A DNA stretch of 64,000 nt from Myotis daubentonii (GCF_963259705.1 NC_081849.1:61538093-61602092); one strand, 5' to 3'. Counted from the first letter of the stretch, positions 10,986 to 24,366 are shown. The notes: a model not told the origin generated them from the letters alone. Program-made: numbers and translations.

Positions 10986-13935
10986 TCAAACGCTTTTCAT
11001 ACTTTACCTGCCCCTTCCCAACCTACCTGAGAAACCTGCTCTGACCTCCCCTGCTGTGGCTATCCATCCCCAAGGCGTGCCTGCTTACCTCACAGCCAGG
11101 GAGATAATGTACCCGCGTCACCTGGGGCAGTACCAGCATGTGCCTGGCGTCCCGTGAAGCGGTCAGCATTTGTCCCAGGTGTTCTATTTTTCTATAAAAT
11201 ACTGTCAGTGGGGTTGCATTAAAATCAGCTGGGGTGAGTTTGGTAGATGGCCTTTGTCCTTCCAGCTTCCATCAGGGTCTGACCTGCCAATATCAGAGGC
11301 ATGGTTCTCACTTGAATGCCATGCTTCAATGTGAAAGGGGACCAGCAATAACCTCTCCCTTTCCCGAGCTTCTCCTGAACAGGGGATAACTAACATCTCC
11401 CTTTCAGGGACAGCTGCAGGGCACTTGCTGCGGATTGAATATATATGTACACTGGAAGGTGATGGGATGTATTCGGCACCCCTTCTCCTGCTGCCCATGT
11501 AGGGTACCGGCCAGGTGTGTTTTGACCAGTGCAGTGGACCTCCAGTTAGCATAGTCTGAAAAATAAGGGAGTTAGAGTATGTGGGAGTTAGAGACCGAGA
11601 GGTCCTGCAACAAAGTGGGTGATGAGTAATCTGAATAGGCTTGAGGTAGAAGTTTTTCATTTACAATATGGTGTAAAAGTATAACTGTTTATTTTACCAT
11701 ATAATATGATAACAGTTTTTCATTTGGCAATAAATGTTTTCAGCAGCAATTGAACAAAAAATATGCATGCTAAATGAAAAGCCAAGTATATGAAGAAAGT
11801 TGATAGATATGTAACCTATACAAATCCTTTGGTGACATTTACCATCCACCATCGGGGACATCACTGACCACATAAAAACCAGACACAAATGTTCTGAAGG
11901 AGTTCCAGCATCTACTTCAAAAATCAGAACTATTTTAACAAGGCTGCTCTCCTAAACGGCAATTTCACACGTGCAGCTGCAGAAAGTACGAATGCTTATG
12001 CATCGCCCTGTGAAGCATGACTTTTCACCTAGATCAAAGGACTGCTCTTCTCAATTTGCTTTGCCCATTTTTATTTCAAGTCTGTACGTACAAAAAGTGA
12101 ACTGATCGCTGTGTGTGTGTTGGTGACATTGGCAAAAGAAGAGAGACATGAAGCCCTTTATATATGCGCCCTCAGACACGTCAAATAGAAAATTGGTTAA
12201 TGCCAATGATGGTGGAATTTTTCCCCCATACATATCCTGAAATCAAAGTTAAATTGTTGGAAGTTTATTCTCAGGTAAACCACCTGTCATGGTTGGGAAT
12301 ACTGTTATAAATTCAGTTCAAAAGTTCGGCATTGAAGATAAGATGTGTTTTTGCAAGAATGACAGGAATACAACTTTTGAGGGATGCTTAGGTTCGTGGA
12401 AAACAATGTTCTTACCAAGCTGAGAAAGCTACGGAACAGAATGTACTCGGGAACTGCTGTGAGCACAGAGTCCACGACCATATCCTAACAACTGTGAGGT
12501 GGAAATGGAAACTGTCGCTGTCGAAAGTTACAACTGTTCCTACATATCAACAGAGTAAAGCACAAAATTCTTGTGGCAGAGCTTATATTAAGTATCCAGG
12601 CACCCATCTCAGAACAAGCCAGCCCCGTACGTCAACAACAAAAGCTTCCGCACACATTTTCTTCCTTCCTCTGCTGCCCACCAGCAATCCAATTTTAAAA
12701 ACCTTTGAGCCTTCACATTTACTTTGTAAGTCAACTTACGTGTCCTGAAATAATTCTTTAAATGTTGGTTACATTTTGATGACAATCAATTGGAATATTT
12801 TAATAAATTATTCAATAAATGGAGCACAAGAAAAATTCAGGTAATGGCAATGATCTAAAACAAGCTTACATTGCGACACATCGGAATCGTCTCTTCCAAC
12901 GCAGGAGGAAGTGAAGAAATGGAACCTCAGGAGCTCAGAGGTTTACTGCACCCGGACTCATGGGAAGGGTCTTTGGACGAAGCTCCTGTTTTTAACTGGA
13001 TCAATTTATATTCTGCACTGAAATGGAATGTAATTGAAAAGGTCTGCAATTTGACAACATCCAATCTTCGTGAAACATTCAGAAGAGTCACAAATAGCAA
13101 GAAATTATTTGAGAATTCAGTCTTTATAAACGTATTTGTTGAACAAAGATGCTCTCAGTGGGAGCAGAAGGCATGCCTTGTAAAATTATCTGGGCTGAAA
13201 TATTAACACAGTCCAATTCAAAAACATTAGAATTGAGAATATCTTCCACTCAGCTGCATTTGCTTGGAGCTTACTAAATAATTCAGCACCTCTAGGGAGA
13301 GTATTTTCGCAATTAAAATATTTTGGTCTATAGAGAAGGGTCAATTTCAAGTTTATGAATCATTAAATGCAACTGTAAGTGATATAGCATTCAATTTTGT
13401 TTTAAAAATTAAAAATAGAAAGACATTGAAATAAATACATTCTTCAAAAATGCCAGAGACTTATTACTGCAGTACAGTTAGGACTGGGAAACTGATGAAA
13501 GTATGCCAATATGTATATATGTACAATATTATCATATTTTGCTTATATTTTCTTAATTTATGTAAAATTATTTATTTAAAAACTTTGCTTTATGGACATG
13601 AACAAAGTTATTTTCTATTTTTTAAAAATAATTTTATTTTTATATTCATTTTTTATGAGTTTGAGCCAAATTGATGAATGTGGAGAACAAGATCTCAAAT
13701 GCTTCCTGGATCCATTTTTTTAAGAGAATGATTTATACTTCCACCACTATGCTGAAACTAATGTCATCAATAATTCCAAGAACTGTAATTTTCCTTATTC
13801 TAGTTCCCCCATCTCAAAGGTGTTCCAGGTTAGAGAAGAAATAAGGTTACCGACTCCTAGCTCACACAGCTTTGTCCTGACTGCCCATGCATCATTCAGA
13901 AAGAACTTCCTAGAGGCAAGGATTTGAAGTTACTG
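10986..13935. other. Repeat-poor, gene-free block of about 2.9 kb
   Basis: I recognise no interspersed repeat and no convincing exon in this stretch. That is unusual for the window. The 11.7-13.7 kb part is AT-rich, with many short TAAT/ATTA and ATTTGCAT-like words. An open frame at 12871-13206 (111 codons) has no recognisable domain. The sequence could be ordinary unique DNA or conserved non-coding DNA; I cannot separate these without comparison. Confidence 0.5.
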
Positions 13936-14160
13936 ACTCAGTATCCCTTTAATTATCTCACCGTGTGCCAGGCACTGTTTAACTATTTTAATCCTTATTA
14001 ACCTCTGAGATGGGCATTCTAATTACCCCCATTTACAGATGAGAACACTGAGGTGGGGAGAGGTTGGGTCAAGTGGCTCTGGTCACACGTCATAGACTGT
14101 GATTAAGCTGGGACTTGAGACCAGTCAGTCTGGCTGCAGAGCCCGTTCCTCTAACTACAA
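13936..14160 (-). repeat. MIR SINE
   Basis: Reverse MIR: 'gtgtgccaggcactgttt', 'catttacagatgagaacactg', 'gtggggagaggttgggtc' and 'gtctggctgcagagcccg'. Nearly complete. Confidence 0.85.
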
Positions 14161-14164
14161 CCTC

Positions 14165-14256
14165 AGGTGGCTCTCCTAGTAAATGTCTGTGGAATGAACA
14201 AAAACTGAATGAACAAATGAATGAATGAATGAATGAATGAATGAACGAATGAACGG
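14165..14256 (+). repeat. L2 3' terminus with GAAT/AATG tandem tail
   Basis: 'taaatgtctgtggaatgaac' followed by about ten GAAT units is the standard 3' end of L2, with the terminal short repeat extended to a microsatellite. Confidence 0.75.
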
Positions 14257-16159
14257 GAAGAAGGCAATGGCCGTCATTGTAACTGGATGGGTAAAAGGAT
14301 CACAGTGAGAGGAAGAGCCTGAGTTCACATTCATAGCGTGGCTGAGAGGTTTGGAGTTAGAACCAGTGCTTTTCCAGGGAAAGCGCTTAAGTAAACAGGA
14401 TTGTTTCTCAGCACATCAACTGCCAGGATGCCAGTCAAGAAAACAAAGGTGCCCTCCCCCCTGCTGATAGCAGAGGCCCCATTCCGGGTGTTTGCGGAGG
14501 GAGATCCCGATAACCAGGATAACCAGGCGCCCTGCGAGTAAACGAGGGTGCTGTGGCCTGCTCTGCCAGGCCCTGGTGTCTGGCCCCGGAGGTGGGCAGG
14601 GAAGTCCTGAGGAGCGTCCTCAGTGTGTGTGGTGGGGTGGGGGGTTGGGGGGGCGAGTAGAGAGGGGGCCGCTCTGAGATGAGACAGGGATAGAGTGGAG
14701 CTGAGCAGGAATGCTAGTCTGTGGCTGCACCTGACAGCACCGAAGGCGCTCTGGTCTGAGTTGGAATCAGGAAAGACAACTGTCACGGGAGGGAGTACAC
14801 TCCAGGGAGGTCTGGGCTTGCTGAGTGGGAGCCATTGGGAAATTGGTGGGACAGAGAGGCCGTGGCAACGCCAGAGGGCCACGCATCCTGCGTGTGCCCG
14901 CCTCCCGGTGGGGGGAAGTCGGTGCTGATGGAAAGAAGGAAGGTGCCCCAAAGGGAAGAAACTGGGTGAGAAGACACTGCTCAACGAAGGAGAAGCAGTA
15001 GCCGTTGCCACACCCCGGAAACCTCCACCCTGAGGCGCTCAGTGCTCAGATGCGGCTGAGGGGAACCTGACTTGGCTGAGGGGCTCCAGCTGCCTCCGCG
15101 CTCCCCAGGGAAGCCAGGCCTGCCAACCGGCCCGCCCACCCTTTCTTTTAAGAGGATCAGAGCTGCACAGTGGGCTCCCCGCCCCGTCCTGCTTCTTCCT
15201 CTTTTAGTTTTCACAGATGTTTCCCCCAGTAAATCTGCAGTCATCCTGTCCCAGGGTCTGCTCCGGGCAGGACCCGGCCTGACACTCCCAGATGTTCTCT
15301 GGGCATCTCCAGGAGTCCAGGGCCCAGCATCAACGCTTTACCGATTCGCGTATTCAATTAACCATTCCTTTAGTCACGCTACGAGGCATGAATTAGGTGC
15401 CCCCCCCCCCCCCAGATGCCAGGAGCTGTGCTGGACCAGGGGACAGAACGGTAAGCAAGGAGGACATAGTGACAGTCAGCCAGGCAGCTTGGAAGATGAA
15501 AGACGTGAGGGGTTCTGGGAGGAGAAGCTCGCCTGGGTGGGGCTGAAAGCTAGAAGCAGTATTTCCCACCTGATGTAAAACACACGAGTGATTGGCCCAC
15601 CCACCAGACTGAAAGGACCTTCAGTCCCAGGCCACCTAAGTTGCTGCGGCCTCGCCCCTTCCACAGGGGACACACCCAGAGATGCCCCAGGGACCGCCCC
15701 CAGCAGCCCTGGAGGAGGGCAGCAGCCCGTGCAGGGCACTACGACAGCACGGTCCCTGTTCACCCCCACACCTGAGAGTCAGCAAAGCATGCCCACTGGG
15801 CTGGAGCCACCATGAATGTGCTTTACAGAATGTGCCCAAGGGTCACCCGCTGAACAGCCCAGAGGAGCTGACCGGCAGCTGGCCTCCAGCGGAAGGTGGA
15901 GGGGAGGCCTCGCAGTGTCCTGGGCCACCTGGAGGCTCTCCTGTAACCTGGCTCGCAGGGGGATGCTGACTGAGCCCCACTTCCCCAGCGCCTCCCCCTG
16001 TCTCTCACACACACCTGTGTGATGCAGGTAGCCAGAGGCCCTGCAACCTGAGGCCTTCCTGGAGGAGACAGCGCAGAGCCAGGGGGCCGTGTGATGAGGC
16101 GGAGTCCTGCTCAGGGCTGAGGTGAGGCTGGAGCTCGTGGGGAGGTAGTGGTTTGCAGC
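14257..16159. other. GC-rich gene-free stretch
   Basis: GC-rich but without strong CpG density, so not a promoter island. Long open frames on both strands (for example 14331-15011 minus, 15072-15578 plus) are low-complexity Pro/Ser/Gly-rich and overlap each other. A run of 14 C lies at 15400-15413, inside a possible L2 remnant (about 15340-15480, 'gatgccaggagctgtgctgg'). Confidence 0.5.
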
Positions 16160-16350
16160 CCCTGACAAAGACCAAGCCCTTAGCTCCTCCAGGCCTGTTT
16201 CCTCTGCTGTGAGGCAGGGAGAGTAGCGGCCCCTCCCTCATGGGTCATTGTGAGGATGAAATGAGATGATGTCTAGGAAGCACTGGGCACCGTGCAAGCA
16301 ACTCGAACGTGCATGATAGCAGCTGGCTATTATTCCTGTGTGCCTGGCTC
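16160..16350 (+). repeat. MIR SINE
   Basis: 'ggcctgtttcctctgctgtg', 'gtcattgtgaggatgaaatg' and 'agcagctggctattattcc' give the forward MIR core and tail. Confidence 0.75.
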
Positions 16351-18485
16351 TGAGTCTAGCCATTATGTTAACTTCAGTTGCCTCTGCCTGTGTATCAATC
16401 CACTCTCACTTACTTCCTCAAAAAATAAAAAATAAAAAGGAAAACTAAACTATAAATTCCCTCCCACCTTCAGGAAGTTTCCTGAAATGACAGCCCCACG
16501 AGTATTCCACAGACGCTGGCCTCTCTGTAGACACTAGTCAAGCTCGCTGAGCCTCCAGCTGAGCTCTGGGGGCTCTGCTTCGCCCACTCACCAGCCCCTG
16601 TGAGAAGCAAGGGCCTCAGGCGGAACAATAGGGTGGATTGTGCTCTCACCGGAGCCCCACCTGTGGCTGAGGAACAGGTTTGATCTCGGGCCTGCTGCCA
16701 GTTAGGAAGTGAAACCCTTTCCGGAACACTTGCTGTTCTGTTGGTTTTCCCCGGAGATCTAACGATCTTAACCCAGGAACACCAGCTGATGAGCCGTGCC
16801 CTGTACAGAGTGGACCCCGACAAGGTTCCATGGGCTCCTAGGACTCTCCCGGGTGAGTGGGGACACTGTGGCCCCTCCCCTAAGCTGACAACTGGATCGC
16901 CCCCCCCCGCCCCCCTCCCCCCCCCCCCCCCCGCAAGGTATGCATTTCCTGTCACCTGTCCACAGGTAGGAGAAAGCTGCACGGAGCACAGGGTTACATC
17001 CGTCTTCTTTTGTAACGGAATGGCCTAAATGAGAGACTGAGAGAGAAAAAAGGGCCATTGTTTCTGCTGGCAGGTTTGGCTCTGGAGCAGGGGTGGGGTG
17101 GGAAGCTGGGGCTGAGGACCTGGCCTTCCCGCTTTCATTACTCTCCTGATGAGCAGAGTGGCGGCCCCCAGGTCTGCGATGGCGGCACAGGCCTCCCCGT
17201 GGGGTTCTCACAGCTTATTTTGGAGCCCTGGGAGAACAATGGGAACCTTTTCCCATGACCTTCACCTGCCCTCACTTGAAATTCCATTGTGTTTGTAACT
17301 TACGATAAGGAGACTGATTTCTGCACCTTCAGGGGGGACAGTGGGGCCATCTCCTCAGCCTCCCACTTCCTGCGCTGTCTTGTCAGCGGTGGCCTGGGAC
17401 GCACAGGCCGTGCTGTGAGCACCAGGCAGGAACCAGCACCAGGCAGGGCGGCTATCAATTCCCTGGGTGATGTCTGGCTCCTCGCAGGGGCCACAGCTGC
17501 GGGGCAGGGCCGGGAAGCACCTGCTTCTCTTCAGGGCGCATCCGCCTGGGCCTGGCTTCCTCCTCGGCCAGCGGCACTTTCTGTGGACATGCCAGCCCCG
17601 TGGGAGCCAGACGGTGACCCCTGCCCTGAGCCTCAAGCCTCGCCACGGACGCCTTTCTCCTCCGACGGGCCCTGTGTGGGGAACCCCAGGGAGCCACCCC
17701 TCTTTCCTCCTGATGAGGTGGAAACTTGACAACTGTTCTTTAAAAAATTAGTAAAAATGTCCTGTTTTGGGTTTTATTTATGAAGTGTGGGCTAAAAGAT
17801 CCCTGTGGGCACTTCAAGTCACCAGACGCAAGTCACACCACCAGCTAAGCCACAGTCGGTTGTAAATGAGGTTCTGCTGTGTGGTGGTCGGTCGTTCAAA
17901 GTGAGACTGAATTTGAAAGCCAGGTTGAATCTGAGATGAGGGAGAGTTTGAAATCACTGGATGACGGTGCTCAGGCTGCAGCGGATGAAGAACCACCTGG
18001 AACACCTCCTTAAAGGACAGGTCCCTGCTGCCCACCTGTGGGCCTGGGCCCAGAATCTGCCCTGGAGTCCAGGAGTAGCTGACTTTTATACTCGGCTGGG
18101 ACTGCACTTCGAGGAGCAGCGCCTTAAGACAGCATTCACAAGGTGAGGCCCCGCCAGCAACAGCAGCGGCATCGGGAAATTTGGCAGCAATGCCCATGCT
18201 CAGGCCAACTCCAGAGGGAAGGAATCAGCACCCTGGGGCAGGGCCCAGCAACCTGCCCTCACACGCCTGCCTGGGATTCAAAGGTTAGGAAACATGGCCA
18301 CACGAGATCCCTTACAGGCCAGGAGGGCCAACCTGGAGCAGTGAGTGTGCATGTAGTGTGCAGCCCCGACCGAGGCCATTACTCTGGGCCCACAGGAATA
18401 AACTGGAAAATGTGAATCCCACCTCCACAGCCCCTCTTTCCTGGGCATTCACTTTTCGTTGTTATTGTTAATCTTCACCCAAGGA
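16351..18485. other. GC-rich unassigned stretch with poly-C tract
   Basis: No gene recognised. A near-pure C tract occupies 16900-16932. It may form unusual structures and is a likely sequencing or assembly weak point. Short A-rich motifs lie at about 16421-16440. Open frames here overlap on both strands and lack domains. Confidence 0.5.
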
Positions 18486-18701
18486 TATTTTTTCCATTGC
18501 TTTCCAGAGAAAGTGGAAGGAAAGGGGGCAGGGAGAGAAACATCGATGTGAGAGAGACACATTAACTGGTTGCCTCCCAAATGCTCCCCGACTAGGGCCA
18601 GGAATCAAACTTGCAACCCAGGTAAGTGCCCTTGGCCGGGAATGGAACCCTCAACCCTTTCATGCAGGAGATGCTCTAACCACTAGGCTATCGACCAGGG
18701 C
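18486..18701 (-). mobile_element. Diverged Ves-type SINE
   Basis: The reverse head 'ctaaccactaggctatcgaccagggc', an internal 'caggaatcaaacttgcaaccc' and 'gagagaaacatcgatgtgagag' identify a bat SINE on the minus strand. It is far more diverged than the other copies and carries a second, repeated B-box-like block ('gggaatggaaccctcaaccc'), so it is probably an older insertion. Confidence 0.8.
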
Positions 18702-18739
18702 CTGAGCACTCACTGTTTTGAGCCAGGGTTAGAGCCAAG

Positions 18740-18955
18740 GACATGAAGGGGAAAGAATGTGGGCTGTGTTTCAAAGAGACAAGGACTCGAGCCCTGGTCC
18801 CAAATGTAACCTCCCTGAACCTCCTATTCTCCATGTTTTCCGATGTGAAATGAAGCAATACGACCCGCCCGCAGTGGTGCCAGGAGGAGTCAGGAGACAA
18901 GACCTGGGAAAGCGCCTAGCTGGTGTCTGGCGCATTGTAGGAACTTGATTTTCCT
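18740..18955 (+). repeat. MIR SINE
   Basis: 'gactcgagccctggtccc', 'gaacctcctattctccatg' and 'cgcattgtaggaacttgat' follow the forward MIR order from head to tail. Confidence 0.75.
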
Positions 18956-19884
18956 CTGTGTCTCCTGCAGTTGTTATTTCCCTTAGTTAACTGGGATCTG
19001 GAATGAGATCCTTAATCTTTATAGAAATATGACTTGAGGGTTTATTCTGTAGAGAGCATAAAAAGGCTCATTTTAAAATTCACTCTCTTATAGTGAAAAT
19101 GCGTGAAGAGCTCCGTGAGCGCTCTTGGTTGTAAAGACGGATGGTGTGAGTGAGGCAGCTCTGCTGCTGCTTAACCTGGTTTGACCCTGCGACCACAGCT
19201 GCTTTCTTTTACTCATGTGTTGTAGTGACGGGCAAAACCTCATCATGTTATTATCAGGTACTTTGCACAAGCATCTCACTTTCTCAGTTGATCTCCACTG
19301 TTCATAAAGTGCCAGCTGAACTACCACCATCTTGGTGACAGGGATCTGTCATCAACGGATATGAAGAAATCACCGTGTGAGTGTGTGTGTGTGGCGGGGG
19401 GCGGGGGATCAGTTTGCAATGCAGTTGGCTGGAACCTTGGCCAGTACTGTGCATTTATGTACAAGAGAGCAGATTCAGTAACCACCCTGGCATGAAGCTA
19501 TGCTGCCTGCATTTTATATTTTAAAGATAACACAGAATGGTTTCATTGACCCTACATAAATACTCGACATGGACTACTCCACAGACTCTGACAATGCCTG
19601 CCAACATGCCTGCCCCCGAGGCCATGACTGAAGCCCAGGCCACCGTTTAAAGCTGACACAGGCTGCATCCGTGGGAGTGGAGTACAAACCCAGGTGCGTG
19701 CAGTGATCAAACGTTCCCCACACTAGCATCGATCGGGCTGGACGGTCCTCACGTGGTCAAGCCCTGTGGCAGCATGCACCCTGGGTGGCCTGCTGGTTTA
19801 ATTTATGGCAGAGTAACTGGCACCCCTTAGTGCAGGGAAAGGTAGATACACCCTAAGTTCATTGCCAACTAGTGCTGTAGCCTT
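18956..19884. other. Unassigned sequence
   Basis: No gene recognised. A short GT/GC-rich simple patch lies at about 19378-19408. Confidence 0.5.
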
Positions 19885-20105
19885 AGCTTCAACAAACATT
19901 TACTGAGGACCTGCTATGTGCTAAGCACATTTAAATATACGATCTCATCTGAGGCTCCCCAACAATTATCTCCACGTGCTTTTTACCAATGAGGACCTGA
20001 GGCGCAGACATATAGGTATTGCACACAGACATGCAACCAGTTACTACAAAGCCAGTCGGTCGACATGGGTCTTCTGTCTCGAAGACTGTTTTTCTACTAT
20101 GTCAG
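19885..20105 (-). repeat. MIR/L2-type SINE remnant
   Basis: 'caaacatttactgaggacc', 'tgctatgtgctaagcac' and 'accaatgaggacctgaggcg' appear in reverse MIR order. Confidence 0.75.
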
Positions 20106-22884
20106 AATGTGTAAAATGAATGTTCCGACTGCCACCAATTAAGAAATTTCTAAATCCATTTTACAGATGACAAAATAAAGGCTAGAGCTCACAAGGCCTT
20201 ATCACACACAAGGCATTAATGAAATACATTATTATAAGCCATTCATTCAGCCATAGGTCATTCAAAATAGAGACAAAGGAGAACCTGGGGCTGACCCGGC
20301 TCCTGTTCTGGGCCCCCATATCAAGGGCCAGCTCGTTTCTGCCATTTTCCACATGCACATCTCCCCCAAGCAGGGGCGCTGTGAACTCAGCAGGGAAACG
20401 GGATGTTCTCACATATCCCAGGAGGGATTTCCTGCTTTCAGTCACTGATCACTTACTCATTCACTTACTCACCCGGTCAGACTTCATTCATTCATGGTTT
20501 CTTATAAGTGAGGCAACTTCGTTTAGCTATGTTCTGTATTTCTTCAAAAACAATTTTGGAAAACTACATAGCCTCTTCAACTCTTTAAGGATAAAATAAA
20601 AAGTTTCTCTTCCTGCATGTAAATAATTGCAAAGAGTGTAATTCTGACATGCAGTCAATACTGACAATTTGAAATAAAAAAATGTTACTGTTTGCTTTGA
20701 TATGTATCCAAAGGGATAGGGATGCCATAGTAATTTTATATTTATCATCATCCAAAACCTAAAAATACACAAATAACCTTTTAATGGTAAGAATATTTAG
20801 TGTTTCCTTTCTTCCTTGAATTCATATTTCCATTCCTTTTCCCAAATTTTACCCTCTTGTAATAAATTTCATACTTGAAAATCTCTAATCACCCTAGCAT
20901 AATTCTATGTAACAACAACATAATATAAATCAAAATAATTTTCTAATTTCCTGTCATCTTAAGCCTTTAGGTACTGAAAGTGTTTCCCTGGATTGAGTTA
21001 TTGTTAAAATTATTAGAAGAAAGTTAATCAACACAACATAAATATATTACAGCTTAGACGCACCATAAAGTCAGGGAGAAGTGAGAAGGGTGCCTTTCTA
21101 TTAAAAGTAGAAGGTGAGCTGGAAAGGAGACCCTTTCCCCTGGGGTCTCCCCTGCAGGGGTGCTCTCAGGCTGGCCTTGTTAGGAAAGAGTGGAAGTGGA
21201 AGTCCCTGAAACAGAGCCAACCTAACATGCCCCCGCTGCAAGGCTGCTTCCCCAGGGGCCGAAGCACAGAGGCTCACGGGCGGCACTGGGCACCTAGCAA
21301 ACAACCACGAAAAGAGTCAGAGGGATCAAGGGTCGTATCTGTTAAGGATCAGTTAAGAGACAAGCCCTGTTAGTAACTTGAACAGGGGAAATCTCATATA
21401 AATAATTGTTAACGAAGCAAAAGATTGAACTACTGAAAAGGATAAAAGAGAACTGCAAGGAATACTAGAAGCAGAAACTCCAAGGGCAGCTACCATCCCT
21501 AAGGATGAGGGAAAAGCCAATGAGGACCTTGAAGACTTGGAGGAGGATCCCACAAGGCTGAGCTGCAGACCCTTGAAGAGAGGGTGTGGCTGCTGCAGCC
21601 AAAAAGAAACAAACAAGATGAGGGTGCTCATCTCAGGGCCCTGCGAGCCCTCACCATTGCGGTGAACACTGCTGGGACACTCTGGACCGGACTTGCTCCA
21701 AAGGGCATGGGAAACAGCAGCAGGTGGAACAAAGGCTTCCCCCCTTCCCCTTCCGCTTTGCAGCGCCCTCTATTGGTAGAGTGAAACACTGAGCAGATGT
21801 TCAAGGCCAGCTGCACCAGGCGGAGTCCAGCTCCAGGACCACAAAGCAGGACAGAAAAGGGTGCGTTTGGAGCCGAAAGGCAATACACTAACAACTGGCA
21901 TGAGCATGGAGAGAAAATTACGGTCAAAGAGTTACATGAGTCTAGAGAAAGGAGAAAGGACTTTTAATCTCCCTCTCCACCCGAATCAATGGGTGGATAG
22001 ACTCTCTACTAGATACTGAGCTAACTCCGCTGGCCCCAGTTACATTTGCTCTTTGTAGAGAGTGACCGGAAGCTAAGTGACTCCCTCACAGCGATGGCCA
22101 GGACTGGGAATCTTACCCCCAGTTCTCCAAACCGTGGCTTTGCTTCTGGGTGAGTGCAAAGGGAGCTCGTTTTCTCTGTCTTATGACAGTTGCTCATCCT
22201 GACCCGGGTCCTTGGCGACGCTTTCACCGCTGAGCTTTTCCTCCTTTCATTCCTGCCCACAAAGAGTAGGCAGGCAGCGAGCTGGGAGCTTCTATTTTGA
22301 TTTCTCACATTTCTTCTCTCTATTCTGAAATGCAATGATTTCATACAGCTACCAAATTGGCACCGAGTTCCCCTTTCACCAGCTCCCCTACGGTCTTTAT
22401 CGCTGCAGTCAAGAAGACATTATTTTAAAAAATCGCGTCAGTGCCAACCAACTGTGACAGGATTTTAGTTCAAAATCATCCTCCGTTGGTTTTCCCTGTA
22501 TGGAACTCGCTGCCATATTCTATAAAACACCCCATTACTCATCTGAAACGTCTTCAGAAGGAAACCCTCTGGAAGCCCCAGGATGGGCGGAAAGTGTCCT
22601 GGTGGGGGATAAAAAGGCTGAGGAATTTCTTTTTCCACACTAACTGACCGAGTCCATGAGAAAATCACCGGGTTTCTCATCACTTCCCTCAGCTTCTCAC
22701 ACTGATCACTGAGGAGGTTCCAGGACCAGATTTACAGCGTCAGACGGGATGACTGGGAAAGGCCACCCCCGTGTCCATCGAGCGTTGTTGGGAAGATGGG
22801 GCCAATCAGCGAGGGGAGACCTTGACCACACAACTCCAGACCCACAGCCATTTTTTATGACCTTGTATTTACATGTCTTCTTTA
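20106..22884. other. Gene-free, repeat-poor stretch of 2.8 kb
   Basis: AT-rich in its first half and mixed afterwards. Nothing is recognised as exon or young repeat. The part around 22490-22590 ('tatggaactcgctgccat', 'gtcttcagaaggaaaccctc') has a faint L2-like look. Confidence 0.45.
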
Positions 22885-23080
22885 GTAGAGTTCTTGTTAT
22901 TTATAATAGACATACAGTAAAGTGCACAAATTGATGGCTTTTTACATAAATATACACCTATGTAACTTCCTTTTGATCAAGATATAAATAAATAGTTCAA
23001 ATGTCAGCCCCCAAATCCCTTTCTTAGTCAATGTGCGCTCCACCCCTAGAAGTAACTACTGTTCTGACTTGCCAGCCACC
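22885..23080 (-). repeat. L1M 3' UTR remnant
   Basis: 'gacatacagtaaagtgcac', 'ctatgtaacttccttttgatc' and 'gaagtaactactgttctgac' match the reverse L1M 3' UTR. A non-L1 segment (about 23081-23365) separates it from the next L1 piece. Confidence 0.7.
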
Positions 23081-23365
23081 ATACCCTGCAGCTGCCAAGA
23101 ACTGGACAAGCCATGGGCGCTGGGCTCAGTCCAGGGCAGGGAGGCTGTGTGCAGAGGAGCTGGGCTAGGAAGCACATTGCAGGAGCCCGAGGAGCGAGCA
23201 CATCAGGACCAGGAAGCAAAACTTCTTCTCCTGCAATGTCTCACCAGCAGCCTCTACTGATTGAGCTTCGGTACCAGCTGCCAAAGGAAAAATATATTTA
23301 CTTAGGGGCCCACACCCACTTTCCCAGAGCAGCCTACAAGCACTAATCTGGGAGACAGTAAGTCA

Positions 23366-24130
23366 AGAACTGGCCCAGGCATCTACCTGGGAGAGGAACT
23401 ACTAGGTCATCGAATTGCTGCTGGTTCAGCTTTAGTGCCCGTTTTTGAAAGGGTTGCACCAAGTTATGATGTCATCAGCAATGTGCAAGAATTCCAGCTG
23501 TTTCATGCACTTGCCCACACCTGGATGCTCGGTCTGTCTAAGTTTAGACAGCCTCATGACTGTGAAGTAGCATGTCATTATGAGTTTACTTTGCATTTTC
23601 TTGATGAGTGAAGATGTCGGACCTTTTCCACATGCCTACAGACATTTAGAAATTCTCTTTTTGAAGAGTTTTTTCAGGTCTGATGCCCAATTTTTATTAG
23701 GTTGTCTTTTTCTTATTGACATATAAGAGTGCTTTTTTATATGCTGGATATGCGTCCTTTATCAGACATGCATATTGCAAGTATCATCTCCTAGTCCAGT
23801 GATGGCGAACCTATGACACGCATGTCAGAGGTGACACGCGTGTCAGAGGTGACACGCAAACTCATTTTTTTGGTTGATTTTTCTTTGTTAAATGGCATTT
23901 AAATATATAAAATAAATATCAAAAAATATAAGTCTTTGTTTTACTATGGTTGCAAATATCAAAAAATTTCTATATGTGACATGGCACCAGAGTTAAGTTA
24001 GGGTTTTTCAAAATGCTGACACGCCGAGCTCAAAAGGTTCGCCATCACTGTCCTAGTCTGTGGGTTACTTACATTACTTTTTAAATATAAATATGTTCAT
24101 AGAGACAGAATATCACAGAACTGTGTATCC
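23366..24130 (-). repeat. L1M LINE fragment, split by a hAT MITE
   Basis: Reverse L1 ORF2 end: 'ctgtgaagtagcatgtcatt', 'tttgcattttcttgatgag', 'ggttgtctttttcttattg' and 'ctggatatgcgtcctttatc'. The MITE at 23797-24050 interrupts it, and the L1 resumes with 'tagtctgtgggttac'. The L1 is therefore the older insertion. Confidence 0.8.
23797..24050 (+). mobile_element. Non-autonomous hAT MITE with exact 8-bp target duplication
   Basis: Terminal inverted repeats are cagtgatggcgaacc at the left and ggttcgccatcactg at the right. The target duplication tcctagtc is exact at 23789-23796 and 24051-24058. The 254-bp body is AT-rich and non-coding. A second copy lies in reverse orientation at 58889-59123. 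The 8-bp duplication with central CTAG and the CAG...CTG ends place it in the hAT superfamily. Confidence 0.9.
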
Positions 24131-24366
24131 AATATGCCGTCGCCATCAGGATAATTAAATTGCCACACATCCAAAACGGAAACCATCCCCCCCCCGACGC
24201 CACGATATTTTGAATTTAATTTAAAAAAATCAATTGCAATGAATATTATAAAAATGAATATATTACTCAAAATTCAGGTGTTCTTGAATATTTTCAGCTG
24301 AAAATTCTCACAAAAAAACTATTCTAAAGTTAGTCAGGGCTGCCACTTAGGGAAAATTATTTTTTT

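Noticed and set aside
10530..11030. 166-codon open frame
   Set aside because: Its second half is a MIR SINE read through, and the first half has no family resemblance.
14331..15011. 226-codon minus-strand open frame, the longest in the window
   Set aside because: Low-complexity Pro/Ser/Leu-rich, overlapped by plus-strand frames in GC-rich DNA, no domain and no promoter island.
14500..17700. CpG island promoter
   Set aside because: The region is GC-rich but CG dinucleotides are not dense, and no exon-like frame follows.
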